Counted from the first letter of the stretch, positions 1 through 6,921 are shown. The stretch: 11,962 nucleotides of DNA from Thermoplasmata archaeon M9B2D (GCA_002900555.1 MUGD01000054.1:1-11962); one strand, 5' to 3'. Notes: a model not told the origin generated them from the letters alone. Program-made: numbers and translations.

Positions 1-967
1 TTGTTTCGTAAACCCTCTTCATAGAAACGGTATTCGCAACGCTTATGGCATTCTTGATTGCTTTTGCGGAAGATCGTCCATGGCTTATAATGCAGGTCCC
101 GTTGATCCCAAGAAGCGGCGCTCCGCCATATTCAGCGTAGTCAGTCTGTCTTTTGAAGCTTTTCAGTGCTGGTCGCATGAACAGATATCCAATCCTGCCG
201 AGGACACTTCTTCCTACCTCTCTCTTTAACATCCTGAATATGGCTTCAGAAAGCCCCTCGCTTATCTTAAGAGTGATATTCCCGGCAAAACCATCACATA
301 CAACCACATCGGCCCTGCCCCTGAACATGTCCTTGCCTTCAATGTTACCGACAAAGTTAACATGGCTTTTTCTCAACAACTTGAAAGTCTCCTTGGTCAA
401 CTCATTCCCCTTTGTTTCTTCCTCTCCGATATTCATGAGCGCAACCTTGGGTTCTTTCTTATTGAACAATGCCGAGCTGTAGGCGCTTCCCATCATCGCA
501 AATTCAAGAAGGTTATTGGGTTCGCAGTCGACATTTGCGCCTGCATCAAGGAGAACAAAGGGATCCTTAAGGGAGGGCATAATTGTAGCAATTGCTGGCC
601 TGTTGACCCCTTTTGCTTTACCAAGCTTTATAAGGCACATAGCCATAGCTACGCCGGAATGGCCCGCACTGACAACGGCGTCAGCCTTGCCGTCACGCAC
701 AAGGTCGACGGCTATGGCAATTGAGGACTCTTTTCTCTTTCTTAATGCATAGGATGGCGATTCATCCATTGAGACAACATCAGGAGCATGGCAAACTGAT
801 ATTCTGTCGGTTGGAGCGTTCTTTTCTTTCAGTCCTTTCGCTATTCTTTCTTCGTCTCCAACCAGAACAACCCGGATATCGTCGTTGTCCTGGAAACTAT
901 CTATTGCTCCATCGATATTTACTTCGGGGGCAAAATCGCCTCCCATGGCATCAAGTGCAATGATCAT
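1..967 (-). CDS. plsX: Phosphate acyltransferase PlsX (3' end off window)
   Basis: PlsX converts acyl-ACP and phosphate to acyl-phosphate, the acyl donor for PlsY in the first step of phospholipid synthesis; it is a peripheral membrane enzyme. The reverse strand reads openly from ATG at 967 to the left edge, giving 322 codons with no stop. It begins MIIALDAMGGDFAPE, the family's hallmark N-terminus. Further family signatures are SAGHSGVAM (about residues 97-105), a conserved LLDAGAN segment, the NIGEEE(T/S)KG segment, and VVCDGFAGNITLKISEG. Known PlsX proteins are about 330-350 residues, so only the last 10-25 residues should be missing. The ATG directly abuts the rpmF stop codon (968-970), so the genes are probably translationally coupled; the upstream Shine-Dalgarno sequence is weak. 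The order yceD-rpmF-plsX is a classic operon, often continuing into fabH. Identification is very secure. Confidence 0.96.
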   Translation of the reverse strand, partial: MIIALDAMGGDFAPEVNIDGAIDSFQDNDDIRVVLVGDEERIAKGLKEKNAPTDRISVCHAPDVVSMDESPSYALRKRKESSIAIAVDLVRDGKADAVVSAGHSGVAMAMCLIKLGKAKGVNRPAIATIMPSLKDPFVLLDAGANVDCEPNNLLEFAMMGSAYSSALFNKKEPKVALMNIGEEETKGNELTKETFKLLRKSHVNFVGNIEGKDMFRGRADVVVCDGFAGNITLKISEGLSEAIFRMLKREVGRSVLGRIGYLFMRPALKSFKRQTDYAEYGGAPLLGINGTCIISHGRSSAKAIKNAISVANTVSMKRVYET

Positions 968-1153
968 TTAGTCTTTTTCGACTATTTCCAGCACCTTTTT
1001 TCTGTTGTAAGTCCCACAGCTCAGGCATACTCGATGCGGCATCTTATCTTCTCCACACTCAGGGCATTTCATTAGGGTGGGTATCTCACCTTTCCAGTTT
1101 GCTCTTCTTCTGTCCCTGCGAGCTTTTGAGTGTCTAGATGTCGGGTTAGCCAT
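968..1153 (-). CDS. rpmF: 50S ribosomal protein L32
   Basis: L32 is a small zinc-ribbon protein of the large ribosomal subunit. The 61-residue product has the typical basic N-terminus (MANPTSRHSKARRDRRR) and a C-terminal ribbon with two CxxC pairs, C30/C33 and C43/C46. It is therefore the zinc-binding (C+) form rather than the cysteine-less paralogue that some bacteria make under zinc starvation. The length matches the family (about 56-63). It follows yceD by two bases and abuts plsX with no gap. A strong Shine-Dalgarno sequence lies just upstream inside the end of yceD, fitting the need for high expression of a ribosomal protein inside an operon whose other members need less. Confidence 0.97.
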   Translation of the reverse strand: MANPTSRHSKARRDRRRANWKGEIPTLMKCPECGEDKMPHRVCLSCGTYNRKKVLEIVEKD

Positions 1154-1155
1154 AA

Positions 1156-1665
1156 TTATTCCTTCCTTTCAAATGTTATATTCTTCAACTTATTCCATCT
1201 GCTGTCGGTTATATCTTTATCACAACTGCATGTTCCGTTATTAAGATTTACCCCGCATTTTGAGCACAGTCCCTTACACCCTTCGTCACACAAAGGATTA
1301 ATCGGGCAATGTATTATGATCTGCTCGATAAGAATCTCTCTCAGGTCAATTTCATCATTATCATAGAACGAGGACTCAAGGTCCCCTTTGTGCAACTCAA
1401 GATCGCCCTTCAATTCAACGGACGGTTGATACACGACAGAAAAATCCAGATCGAGCGACTCTGTTACGGGATTCAAGCACCGGACACAAGTCATCTCGAT
1501 CGATGCCTGTATCTCACCATTTATGAACACATCGCGTCCACTTCTTTTAGCTTCCACGTGCGCGGATACTGTTACCGGTTTAGAGGAGAGATCATCGAAC
1601 TTGATATTCTCTTTAAGATCTACTTCAAAACCTTCTTCAGGGATCTCAGATACTGTGATCTTCAT
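1156..1665 (-). CDS. yceD: YceD/DUF177 family protein (23S rRNA accumulation protein)
   Basis: The 169-residue product belongs to the YceD (DUF177) family, encoded next to rpmF in most bacteria and implicated in 23S rRNA accumulation or large-subunit assembly; the biochemical role is not settled. A central CVRC pair (C60, C63) is followed by a C-terminal cysteine cluster (C120, C126, C130, C134, C137, C146, C148) in the family pattern of a CxxxCKGLCxxCGxNLN core followed by CxC, probably a metal site. The open frame extends to a TTG at 1680, but ATG at 1665 is preferred: it gives the usual MKITVxEIPEEG-type N-terminus, has GGAAAAG about five bases upstream, and the predicted transcript starts near 1680, which leaves no leader for the TTG. 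rpmF follows after two bases. Confidence 0.92.
   Translation of the reverse strand: MKITVSEIPEEGFEVDLKENIKFDDLSSKPVTVSAHVEAKRSGRDVFINGEIQASIEMTCVRCLNPVTESLDLDFSVVYQPSVELKGDLELHKGDLESSFYDNDEIDLREILIEQIIIHCPINPLCDEGCKGLCSKCGVNLNNGTCSCDKDITDSRWNKLKNITFERKE
1161..1169 (-). promoter_or_regulatory. Strong ribosome binding site of rpmF
   Basis: On the minus strand this reads AAAGGAAGG, seven bases before the rpmF ATG at 1153 and within the last codons of yceD. It is one of the two strongest Shine-Dalgarno matches in the window and supports both the rpmF start and independent high-rate initiation for L32. Confidence 0.7.
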
Positions 1666-1686
1666 TGTTCTTTTCCACAAAGAAAA

Positions 1687-1716
1687 ATTTTAAATTATGT
1701 ATATTGGAAGAGTCAA
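1687..1716 (-). promoter_or_regulatory. Sigma-70-type promoter for yceD-rpmF-plsX
   Basis: On the minus strand TTGACT (1716-1711) is followed by an 18-base spacer and TAAAAT (1692-1687), five of six matches at each box. The start of transcription would fall near position 1680, giving a leader of about 15 bases containing GGAAAAG before the yceD ATG at 1665. A second, weaker pair (TTGAAA, 17-base spacer, AATTAT) lies further upstream. Predicted by eye only. Confidence 0.5.
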
Positions 1717-1721
1717 GTACC

Positions 1722-1776
1722 TGTAATAAAATAATTTTGAAATTAATAGCATTTTTCAATCTATACTTGTAATAAA
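1722..1776 (+). repeat. Direct repeat TGTAATAAA, two copies 46 bases apart
   Basis: TGTAATAAA occurs exactly at 1722-1730 and 1768-1776. Counting flanks, ACCTGTAATAAA and ACTTGTAATAAA agree at 11 of 12 positions. The copies bracket the inverted repeat at 1737-1759, in the spacer between yceD and the regulator gene. They may be paired sites for a regulator, or chance matches in AT-rich DNA. Confidence 0.25.
1737..1759. repeat. Inverted repeat TTGAAA...TTTCAA in divergent spacer
   Basis: TTGAAA (1737-1742) and TTTCAA (1754-1759) form an imperfect inverted repeat with an 11-base centre, placed upstream of both divergent promoters. It could be an operator or a weak promoter element on either strand. 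In such AT-rich sequence a six-base arm match is only weak evidence. Confidence 0.25.
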
Positions 1777-1856
1777 CAATAACGTTGCATTCAAGATTTC
1801 AAAAGTATGTTTATGTATTATTTAATAATTAAATTTAACATTTATCATGTTACTCA

Positions 1857-1885
1857 TTGATTTATAAGCATATATATGCAATAAT
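1857..1885 (+). promoter_or_regulatory. Sigma-70-type promoter for the zinc-ribbon/receiver gene, with palindromic spacer
   Basis: TTGATT (1857-1862) is followed by a 17-base spacer and AATAAT (1880-1885, five of six matches). Transcription would start about seven bases on, at or next to the A of the ATG at 1892, so the message may be leaderless. This fits the lack of any Shine-Dalgarno sequence there. The spacer contains a perfect 12-base palindrome, GCATATATATGC (1868-1879), abutting the -10 box, a position where a bound repressor would block polymerase. Inference from pattern only. Confidence 0.45.
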
Positions 1886-1891
1886 AAAGCT

Positions 1892-2485
1892 ATGGCAGAT
1901 CAGAAATATTGTGTGTGTTGCGGAGAAGATGTTCCATTTCATTCTGTTGAAAGGAATGAAAGAAGGGAAACCATATGCTCGTATTGTGGATTCCCTCTCG
2001 ATATCGAGCCTCTCTGGCAGGGAGAAGATGTAAGTTCTGACACGGTCGCATTTATAGCTGAGGATTCCGTATCTCTGAGAACAACCCTGAGCAGCATACT
2101 CGATCAGAACAAGTCAATTCAGCGGATCGTCCAATGCAGTGACGGCGCACAACTCGTGAAGCAGGTAACGAAATCATACAACGAAAAGTACGTGAATGGA
2201 AGGAATGTAACTCCACTCTTTTCAATTATCGATCTTAACATGCCGGTCATGGATGGTCTGACGGCAGCACGTTCCATACGTGCAATGGAACAAAACAACG
2301 ATATCCCACCGATTCCAATAATTTTCTTTTCTTCGGTGATGGCGAATGACAGGCTCAGGGAAGCGATGACGTCCCTTTCACCGGCTGTTTACATAAATAA
2401 GGGGAAAACAAAAGATTCGCAGGACCTCATTGGACGGATAAACATTCTGCTCAATTATATTTCTGATAAATACCTTAAACATTAA
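1892..2485 (+). CDS. Orphan response regulator: N-terminal zinc ribbon plus receiver domain
   Basis: The 197-residue protein starts with a probable zinc ribbon, two CxxC pairs C7/C10 and C29/C32, the second in ICSYCGFPLDIE. A receiver (REC) domain follows from about residue 50. Visible REC residues are the acidic pair E57/D58, phosphoacceptor D114 in DLNMPVMDG, S147/S148 after the fourth strand (FFSS), and K170 in YINKGK. The conserved lysine is not followed by the usual proline. No DNA-binding, GGDEF or other output domain follows, and no histidine kinase is adjacent, so it is either an orphan single-domain regulator or one whose zinc ribbon contacts a partner or nucleic acid. It is transcribed divergently from yceD and is separated from lysS by 170 bases including lysS's own promoter, so it is probably monocistronic. 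No Shine-Dalgarno sequence precedes the ATG. Confidence 0.85.
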   Translation: MADQKYCVCCGEDVPFHSVERNERRETICSYCGFPLDIEPLWQGEDVSSDTVAFIAEDSVSLRTTLSSILDQNKSIQRIVQCSDGAQLVKQVTKSYNEKYVNGRNVTPLFSIIDLNMPVMDGLTAARSIRAMEQNNDIPPIPIIFFSSVMANDRLREAMTSLSPAVYINKGKTKDSQDLIGRINILLNYISDKYLKH

Positions 2486-2557
2486 TCTGCCTTTTTTTTG
2501 CTCCAGGGTCTCTAATTTTCTGGTCAAATACGAAGTCTTGAAGTTTATAGCCATTCC

Positions 2558-2586
2558 TTGACTTAACTTCGAGCAACAATTATAAT
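2558..2586 (+). promoter_or_regulatory. Near-consensus sigma-70 promoter for lysS-lolC-lolD
   Basis: TTGACT (2558-2563), a 17-base spacer and a perfect TATAAT (2581-2586) make this the best promoter match in the window. The transcription start would be near 2593, giving a leader of about 63 bases before lysS. The remainder of the spacer from 2486 contains an eight-base T run (2492-2499) but no stem that would make it an intrinsic terminator. Confidence 0.7.
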
Positions 2587-2609
2587 CATTGAATTCTTTA
2601 GACTTTTTT

Positions 2610-2627
2610 ACAAAAGGAGCCTTTTGT
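2610..2627 (+). promoter_or_regulatory. Small hairpin in the lysS leader
   Basis: ACAAAAGG-AG-CCTTTTGT is a perfect inverted repeat that can fold as a seven-base-pair stem with a GAGC tetraloop. It lies in the predicted 5' untranslated region, about 28 bases before the lysS ATG. No T run follows, so it is not an intrinsic terminator; the leader is also far too short for a T-box. Its role, if any, could be mRNA stability or translation control. Confidence 0.35.
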
Positions 2628-2655
2628 CTTCTCAATAAGCCACCCACAAGAAGCT

Positions 2656-4131
2656 ATGGACGAAATACACGAACAAAAACAGCAGCGTATCCAAAAAATG
2701 GAGGCCCTGAAGGCCCTTGGGATTGATCCATACGGAGAACCTTTTGAAGCAGATAATAATACAGAAGAGGTCTTTTCAAAATTCGGCTCGCTTACCAAAG
2801 AGTCACTTGAAAATGAGAAGATCAGAGTAAGAATGGCCGGAAGGATCATCATGATCCGGGATTTCGGTCGAGCGGCTTTTGTACATATTCAGGATTCATC
2901 GGGAAGAATACAGATCTATTTAAGAAAGAATGTGCTGGGTGAGCAGTTTGCCATTATGAGACATATCGATATTGGTGACTTTATCGGCATTTCCGGAACC
3001 CTCTTTAGAACGAAAACGGATGAACTTACTGTTGAGGTTGAAGACTTAAAATTCCTTACAAAGTCACTTCAGCCTCTACCCGAGAAATGGCACGGATTGA
3101 AAGATATTGAACAGCGTTACCGCCAGAGGTATCTTGACCTTATCGTAAATCCTTCTGCGAAAGCTACCTTTACGAAGAGAAGCCTTATAATAAAAAGGAT
3201 AAGAGATTTTCTTGAACAGAAAGGTTTTATTGAGGTGGAAACCCCTATGATGCATCAGATACCCGGAGGGGCTGCTGCAAAACCCTTCAAAACCCACCAT
3301 AACGCGCTTGATATTGATTTGTATCTGAGAATAGCCCCGGAGCTATACCTTAAAAGACTCCTTGTTGGTGGATATGAAAAAGTGTTTGAGCTAAATAAGA
3401 ATTTCAGAAATGAAGGGATATCTACCAAACACAATCCTGAGTTTACTATGCTCGAGTTCTACATAGCCTACAAGGACTATCATTTCCTTATGAATTTTAC
3501 AGAGGAATTAATAACCTATCTTGTCAATGAAATATGCGGCGCCATGACCATTCCCTTTGGTGAGGAAAGGATTGATATGACGCCGCCTTGGCCGAAGATT
3601 GGTTTCTATGACTCCCTTATTGATAGAGGTGTTCCTGAGGGAATACTCAGGAACAGAGATAGTGCGCACACCTGGGCAAAGGAACAGGGTTTTGACGTGA
3701 AAGCTGAAGATTCACTGGGGAAGATACTTGACGAGATTTTTAAGGAAAAGGTCGAACAGTTTCTCGTAAATCCAACATTCATAATTGATTATCCACTCGA
3801 ACTATCTCCTCTGGCGAAGAAAAAGAAAGGAAGTAATGATCTTGTTGATCGCTTTGAGCTGTTTATTGCTTCAAGGGAAATAGCGAATGCATTTTCGGAA
3901 CTGAACGATCCTCAGGACCAGAAAGAGCGTTTTCTGAAACAGGTTGAAGCAAAAGAACAGGGAGATGAAGAGGCACACTGGATGGATGACGATTTTGTCC
4001 GTGCTCTGGAGCAAGGCATGCCTCCAGCTGCGGGAGAAGGTATCGGCATAGACAGACTTGTTATGTTGCTTACCAATTCTCCCTCGATCAGGGATGTCAT
4101 TATGTTTCCGCAGATGAAGCCTGAAAAATGA
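2656..4131 (+). CDS. lysS: Lysyl-tRNA synthetase, class II
   Basis: LysRS charges tRNA-Lys with lysine in the cytoplasm. The 491-residue protein has the usual bacterial class II length. The N-terminal anticodon-binding OB fold spans about residues 57-135 (VRMAGRIIMIRDFGRAAFVHIQD). Class II motif 1 is around 180-200, ending VETPMMHQIPGG; motif 2 is FRNEGISTKHNPEFTMLEFY (250-269) with R251 and E253; motif 3 is GEGIGIDRLVMLL (460-472) with R467. The substrate-site segment SREIANAFSELNDP (406-419) is intact. The ATG at 2656 has only a weak AAGAAG upstream, but the N-terminus fits the family. The stop overlaps the lolC start in ATGA, so translation is coupled. Linkage of lysS to lol genes is, to my knowledge, recurrent in deltaproteobacteria. 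Confidence 0.97.
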   Translation: MDEIHEQKQQRIQKMEALKALGIDPYGEPFEADNNTEEVFSKFGSLTKESLENEKIRVRMAGRIIMIRDFGRAAFVHIQDSSGRIQIYLRKNVLGEQFAIMRHIDIGDFIGISGTLFRTKTDELTVEVEDLKFLTKSLQPLPEKWHGLKDIEQRYRQRYLDLIVNPSAKATFTKRSLIIKRIRDFLEQKGFIEVETPMMHQIPGGAAAKPFKTHHNALDIDLYLRIAPELYLKRLLVGGYEKVFELNKNFRNEGISTKHNPEFTMLEFYIAYKDYHFLMNFTEELITYLVNEICGAMTIPFGEERIDMTPPWPKIGFYDSLIDRGVPEGILRNRDSAHTWAKEQGFDVKAEDSLGKILDEIFKEKVEQFLVNPTFIIDYPLELSPLAKKKKGSNDLVDRFELFIASREIANAFSELNDPQDQKERFLKQVEAKEQGDEEAHWMDDDFVRALEQGMPPAAGEGIGIDRLVMLLTNSPSIRDVIMFPQMKPEK

Positions 4132-5357
4132 AACGTTCATATATCTCTTTCGTTGCACTCCGGTATCTAATGTCTAAAAAAAAGCACCGGAGCATTTCTT
4201 TCAATACGGTAGTTTCGATAGCAGGGGTTGCGCTCGGAGTTATGGCCCTTCTCGTCGTTCTCTCTGTCATGAGTGGTTTCCACGAGGACATTCAAAAGAA
4301 GATCCTTGGGGTGAACTCTCACATTGTGGCATTCAGTTATACGGGAAAGATCAGTAATTACCTGGAAAAGACTAAGGAAATTGAACAACTAAAAGGTGTA
4401 AAAGCTGCAGCTCCCTTCCTCATGGGGCAGGTGATGATATCCCACAACAGGCGATCGCACGGTATCTTCATACGGGGAGTTATTCCGGAGCTTGAAAAAA
4501 GGACACTCGATATTCATAATCGCATGAAAGCGGGTTCGTATGAGGATATCGAAAAGAAAGATGACGAGCCGGGAATCATCCTCGGGAATGAACTGGCTGC
4601 CAGTCTGGGCGTATTTCTCGGAGATCCGGTGAGCGTTATATCGCCAGTTGGCGAAATGGGTCCATTGGGCATGCTTCCAAGAGTAAAAAAATTCAAGGTC
4701 GTAGGTATCTTCGAAATAGGGATGTATGAATATGATTCAAATCTCGCTATTACGTCTCTTGCTGACCTTCAAGATTTTATGCGTTTTGGCGACAACGTCA
4801 ATGCCATTGAAGTAAAGCTCTATGATATCTATGATGCCGGAAAAATAAAAGAGCAGGTTGAGAATGTGTTGGGACCAAGACATTATGCGCGGGATTGGAT
4901 GGAAATGAACCGCAACCTGTTCTCCGCTCTTAAACTTGAAAAGCTCATGATGTTTGTTATTCTTGCTCTCATAATACTCGTTGCCGCTTTTAATATCGTG
5001 AGCACACTAATAATGAATGTGATCGAAAAAGAGCGTGAAATAGCCATTCTTAAGACGATGGGAGCAACGAATAACGGGATAATGTCGATTTTTATGATCC
5101 AGGGTCTTCTCATTGGCCTCACAGGAACCGTCATTGGGCTTATATCGGGACTGCTAATATGTTATCTCCTTGGTACCTATGAATTGATAAAACTTCCCGC
5201 AGATGTATATTATCTCAGCCACCTTCCGGTAAAACTGAAGTTGTCCGATTTTTTAGCTGTTTGCTTCTGCGCCATATTCATCAGTTTTCTGGCGACAATC
5301 TATCCAGCCCGGCAGGCGGCAAAACTTGATCCTATTGAAGCGATCAGGTATGAATAG
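4128..5357 (+). CDS. lolC: Lipoprotein-releasing ABC transporter permease, LolC/LolE family
   Basis: This 409-residue inner-membrane protein is the permease of the Lol complex, which extracts outer-membrane lipoproteins from the inner membrane and passes them to the chaperone LolA. A basic N-terminus (RYLMSKKKHR) leads into transmembrane helix 1 (about residues 27-50). A long periplasmic domain follows to about 265, then a C-terminal FtsX-type domain with three helices. Diagnostic are the segments AAFNIVSTLIMNVIEKEREIA and ILKTMGA near residues 285-310, and the terminal YPARQAAKLDPIEAIRYE. The start overlaps the lysS stop by four bases, and lolD begins immediately after the TAG. Only one permease gene is present rather than the lolC plus lolE pair of enterobacteria, so the transporter may be a permease homodimer (LolF-type). 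The choice between LolC and LolE names is arbitrary here. Confidence 0.93.
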   Translation: MKRSYISFVALRYLMSKKKHRSISFNTVVSIAGVALGVMALLVVLSVMSGFHEDIQKKILGVNSHIVAFSYTGKISNYLEKTKEIEQLKGVKAAAPFLMGQVMISHNRRSHGIFIRGVIPELEKRTLDIHNRMKAGSYEDIEKKDDEPGIILGNELAASLGVFLGDPVSVISPVGEMGPLGMLPRVKKFKVVGIFEIGMYEYDSNLAITSLADLQDFMRFGDNVNAIEVKLYDIYDAGKIKEQVENVLGPRHYARDWMEMNRNLFSALKLEKLMMFVILALIILVAAFNIVSTLIMNVIEKEREIAILKTMGATNNGIMSIFMIQGLLIGLTGTVIGLISGLLICYLLGTYELIKLPADVYYLSHLPVKLKLSDFLAVCFCAIFISFLATIYPARQAAKLDPIEAIRYE

Positions 5358-6041
5358 ATGAGCGAACAATTTCTCGATATTAAAGGCCTTAAAAAATTCT
5401 TCGTGACCGAGGCCGGAACTCTTGAAGTCCTCAAGGGAATTGACCTCAGAATACAGAAAGGGGAATTTATCGCAATAACCGGGGCATCAGGCGCGGGCAA
5501 AAGCACCCTGCTCCATATAATGGGTACGATAGATCGACCCTCTTCCGGGACTGTTCTCTATGATGAAACGGACGTTTTCAGATTTGATGATAATAAGCTT
5601 TCGCTTTTCAGGAACAATCATATTGGTTTTATATTTCAGTTTCATCACCTTTTACCTGAGTTTTCGGCACTTGAGAACACTCTATTGCCCGGGTTGATCT
5701 CTGGAATCGACAGAGTTCAGTTGATTGAAAGGGCATCGGCCCTTTTAAAAGACCTGGGGATATACGAACGAAAGGAGCACAGGCCGGGTGAGCTCTCCGG
5801 GGGCGAACAGCAGCGTGTTGCTGTTGCAAGGGCATTAATACTCAGTCCAGATATCGTTCTTGCCGATGAGCCTACCGGAAACCTGGACACTGTTACTGGG
5901 GAAGATCTTTTTGGAATTTTGAAAAACCTGAACCAAGAAAAAGGTATTACCATCGTAATGGTTACCCACAATGATTCGCTTGCCGAACGTTGCGATCGAA
6001 TCCTGCATATTAAAGATGGAGCGCTTTCTGAAGTGCGTTAG
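5358..6041 (+). CDS. lolD: Lipoprotein-releasing ABC transporter ATPase LolD
   Basis: LolD is the cytoplasmic ATPase that powers lipoprotein release by the adjacent permease. The 227-residue product has all ABC motifs: Walker A GASGAGKST (42-50, K48), Q-loop Q94 in FIFQFHHLLPEF, signature LSGGEQQRVAVARAL (146-160), Walker B IVLADEPTGNLD with catalytic E171, and switch histidine H204 in VTHN. The FQFHHLLPEFSALEN stretch is characteristic of LolD and distinguishes it from FtsE and MacB-type ATPases. It starts with no spacer after the lolC stop. A 68-base gap follows before the next gene, with a poor five-base-pair stem (ACCAG/CTGGT) but no convincing terminator, so read-through into the nitrilase-family gene is possible. 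Confidence 0.96.
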   Translation: MSEQFLDIKGLKKFFVTEAGTLEVLKGIDLRIQKGEFIAITGASGAGKSTLLHIMGTIDRPSSGTVLYDETDVFRFDDNKLSLFRNNHIGFIFQFHHLLPEFSALENTLLPGLISGIDRVQLIERASALLKDLGIYERKEHRPGELSGGEQQRVAVARALILSPDIVLADEPTGNLDTVTGEDLFGILKNLNQEKGITIVMVTHNDSLAERCDRILHIKDGALSEVR

Positions 6042-6096
6042 CATTTCCAAACCAGTTTGACGATCTTAAAGCAATTATTTCTGGTCTCGATTCTTT

Positions 6097-6102
6097 TATA
6101 AT
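6097..6102 (+). promoter_or_regulatory. Perfect -10 box immediately upstream of the GTG-start nitrilase gene
   Basis: TATAAT at 6097-6102 would place the transcription start at about 6109-6110, that is, on the GTG start codon, implying a leaderless message. No good -35 box lies 16-18 bases upstream (the bases there are ATTATT), and the better TTGACG at 6057-6062 is too far away. The gene has no Shine-Dalgarno sequence. Either a weak leaderless promoter or a chance match. Confidence 0.3.
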
Positions 6103-6109
6103 ATGAATA

Positions 6110-6919
6110 GTGAAAGCGGGATATTATCAATTCGCTCCAGAATTCGGAAATGTTGAGAGGAATATCAGGAGTGTCCTCAATATTCTTCATAACGAGGAGT
6201 TCGACCTAGTCGTACTTCCCGAACTCTTTAACACGGGATATCAATTCACATCGAGGAAAGAAGCTCTTTCTCTTTCAGAAACCATCCCTGATGGACCGAC
6301 GACCAGAGCACTGTCCTCTTTCTCCAGTGAAAAAGGATGTTATGTCGTCTTTGGAATAGCTGAAAAACTGAATGGAAACTCTTTTAATTCTGCTGTCATA
6401 ACAGGACCGGGTGGGTATATCGGTACTTACAGGAAGACCCATCTTTTTGATGATGAAAAACTCTGGTTTACCCCGGGAGATACGGGATTCAGGGTATGGG
6501 CTACTCCGTTGGGCAATATAGGTATCATGATATGCTTTGACTGGTTTTTCCCCGAGTCAATGCGCTCACTCAGTCTGCTGGGGGCTGATATCATTGCGCA
6601 CCCTTCCAATCTTGTCCTTCCCTATTGCCCTGATTCCATGCCGGTGCGCTGCAGAGAGAATGCAGTCTTCTCTATTACAGCAAACAGAACAGGGAGGGAG
6701 GAACGTCTGCATAATAAAGCGTTAAGTTTCATTGGCATGAGCCAGATTACCGGTCTGAGGGGGGAGATACTGAAAAGAGCGCCTCTTGAAGACGATGAGC
6801 TTTTTTTTACTACCGTCGATACATTTTCTTCCAGAAATAAGCGCCTTACACTTAATAATGATCTTTTCGGCGACAGACGGCCCGAAATGTATACTATTAT
6901 TACTCAATCCGGATTGTGA
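6110..6919 (+). CDS. Nitrilase-superfamily carbon-nitrogen hydrolase
   Basis: The 269-residue product is a nitrilase-fold amidohydrolase. The catalytic triad is visible as E38 in VVLPELFNTGY, K109 in YRKTHLF, and nucleophile C142 in IGIMICFDWFFPES. The C-terminal NDLFGDRRPEMY is also typical of this amidase branch. The superfamily hydrolyses small amides, carbamoyl compounds or nitriles; the substrate cannot be read from this sequence, and the neighbours (a tRNA methyltransferase, an exonuclease and a recombinase) give no clear pathway. The start is GTG at 6110: MKAGYYQFAPEFGN places the first beta strand exactly where the family expects it, and an ATG at 6103 is out of frame. No Shine-Dalgarno sequence is present. 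The stop overlaps a possible GTG start of the next gene. Confidence 0.88.
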   Translation: MKAGYYQFAPEFGNVERNIRSVLNILHNEEFDLVVLPELFNTGYQFTSRKEALSLSETIPDGPTTRALSSFSSEKGCYVVFGIAEKLNGNSFNSAVITGPGGYIGTYRKTHLFDDEKLWFTPGDTGFRVWATPLGNIGIMICFDWFFPESMRSLSLLGADIIAHPSNLVLPYCPDSMPVRCRENAVFSITANRTGREERLHNKALSFIGMSQITGLRGEILKRAPLEDDELFFTTVDTFSSRNKRLTLNNDLFGDRRPEMYTIITQSGL

Positions 6920-6921
6920 AA

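Noticed and set aside
153..963. Several plus-strand open frames of 78-120 codons opposite plsX
   Set aside because: They are antisense shadows of plsX, which is open on the minus strand across the whole stretch with clear family motifs; none resembles a known protein.
1833..1860. dif-like site (ATTTAACATTT resembles the XerD half of dif)
   Set aside because: Only one half is similar; the other half (TTACTCATTGA) does not match a XerC site and the arms are not symmetric, so it is probably chance in AT-rich DNA.
2486..2510. Eight-base T run after the receiver gene as an intrinsic terminator
   Set aside because: No stable stem precedes the T run, so it does not meet the usual criteria.
2593..2655. 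T-box or other riboswitch controlling lysS
   Set aside because: The leader is only about 63 bases and lacks any T-box consensus; lysine riboswitches are far longer.
6042..6109. Rho-independent terminator after lolD (ACCAG/CTGGT)
   Set aside because: The stem is only five base pairs with a loop of more than 20 bases and is not followed by a T run.
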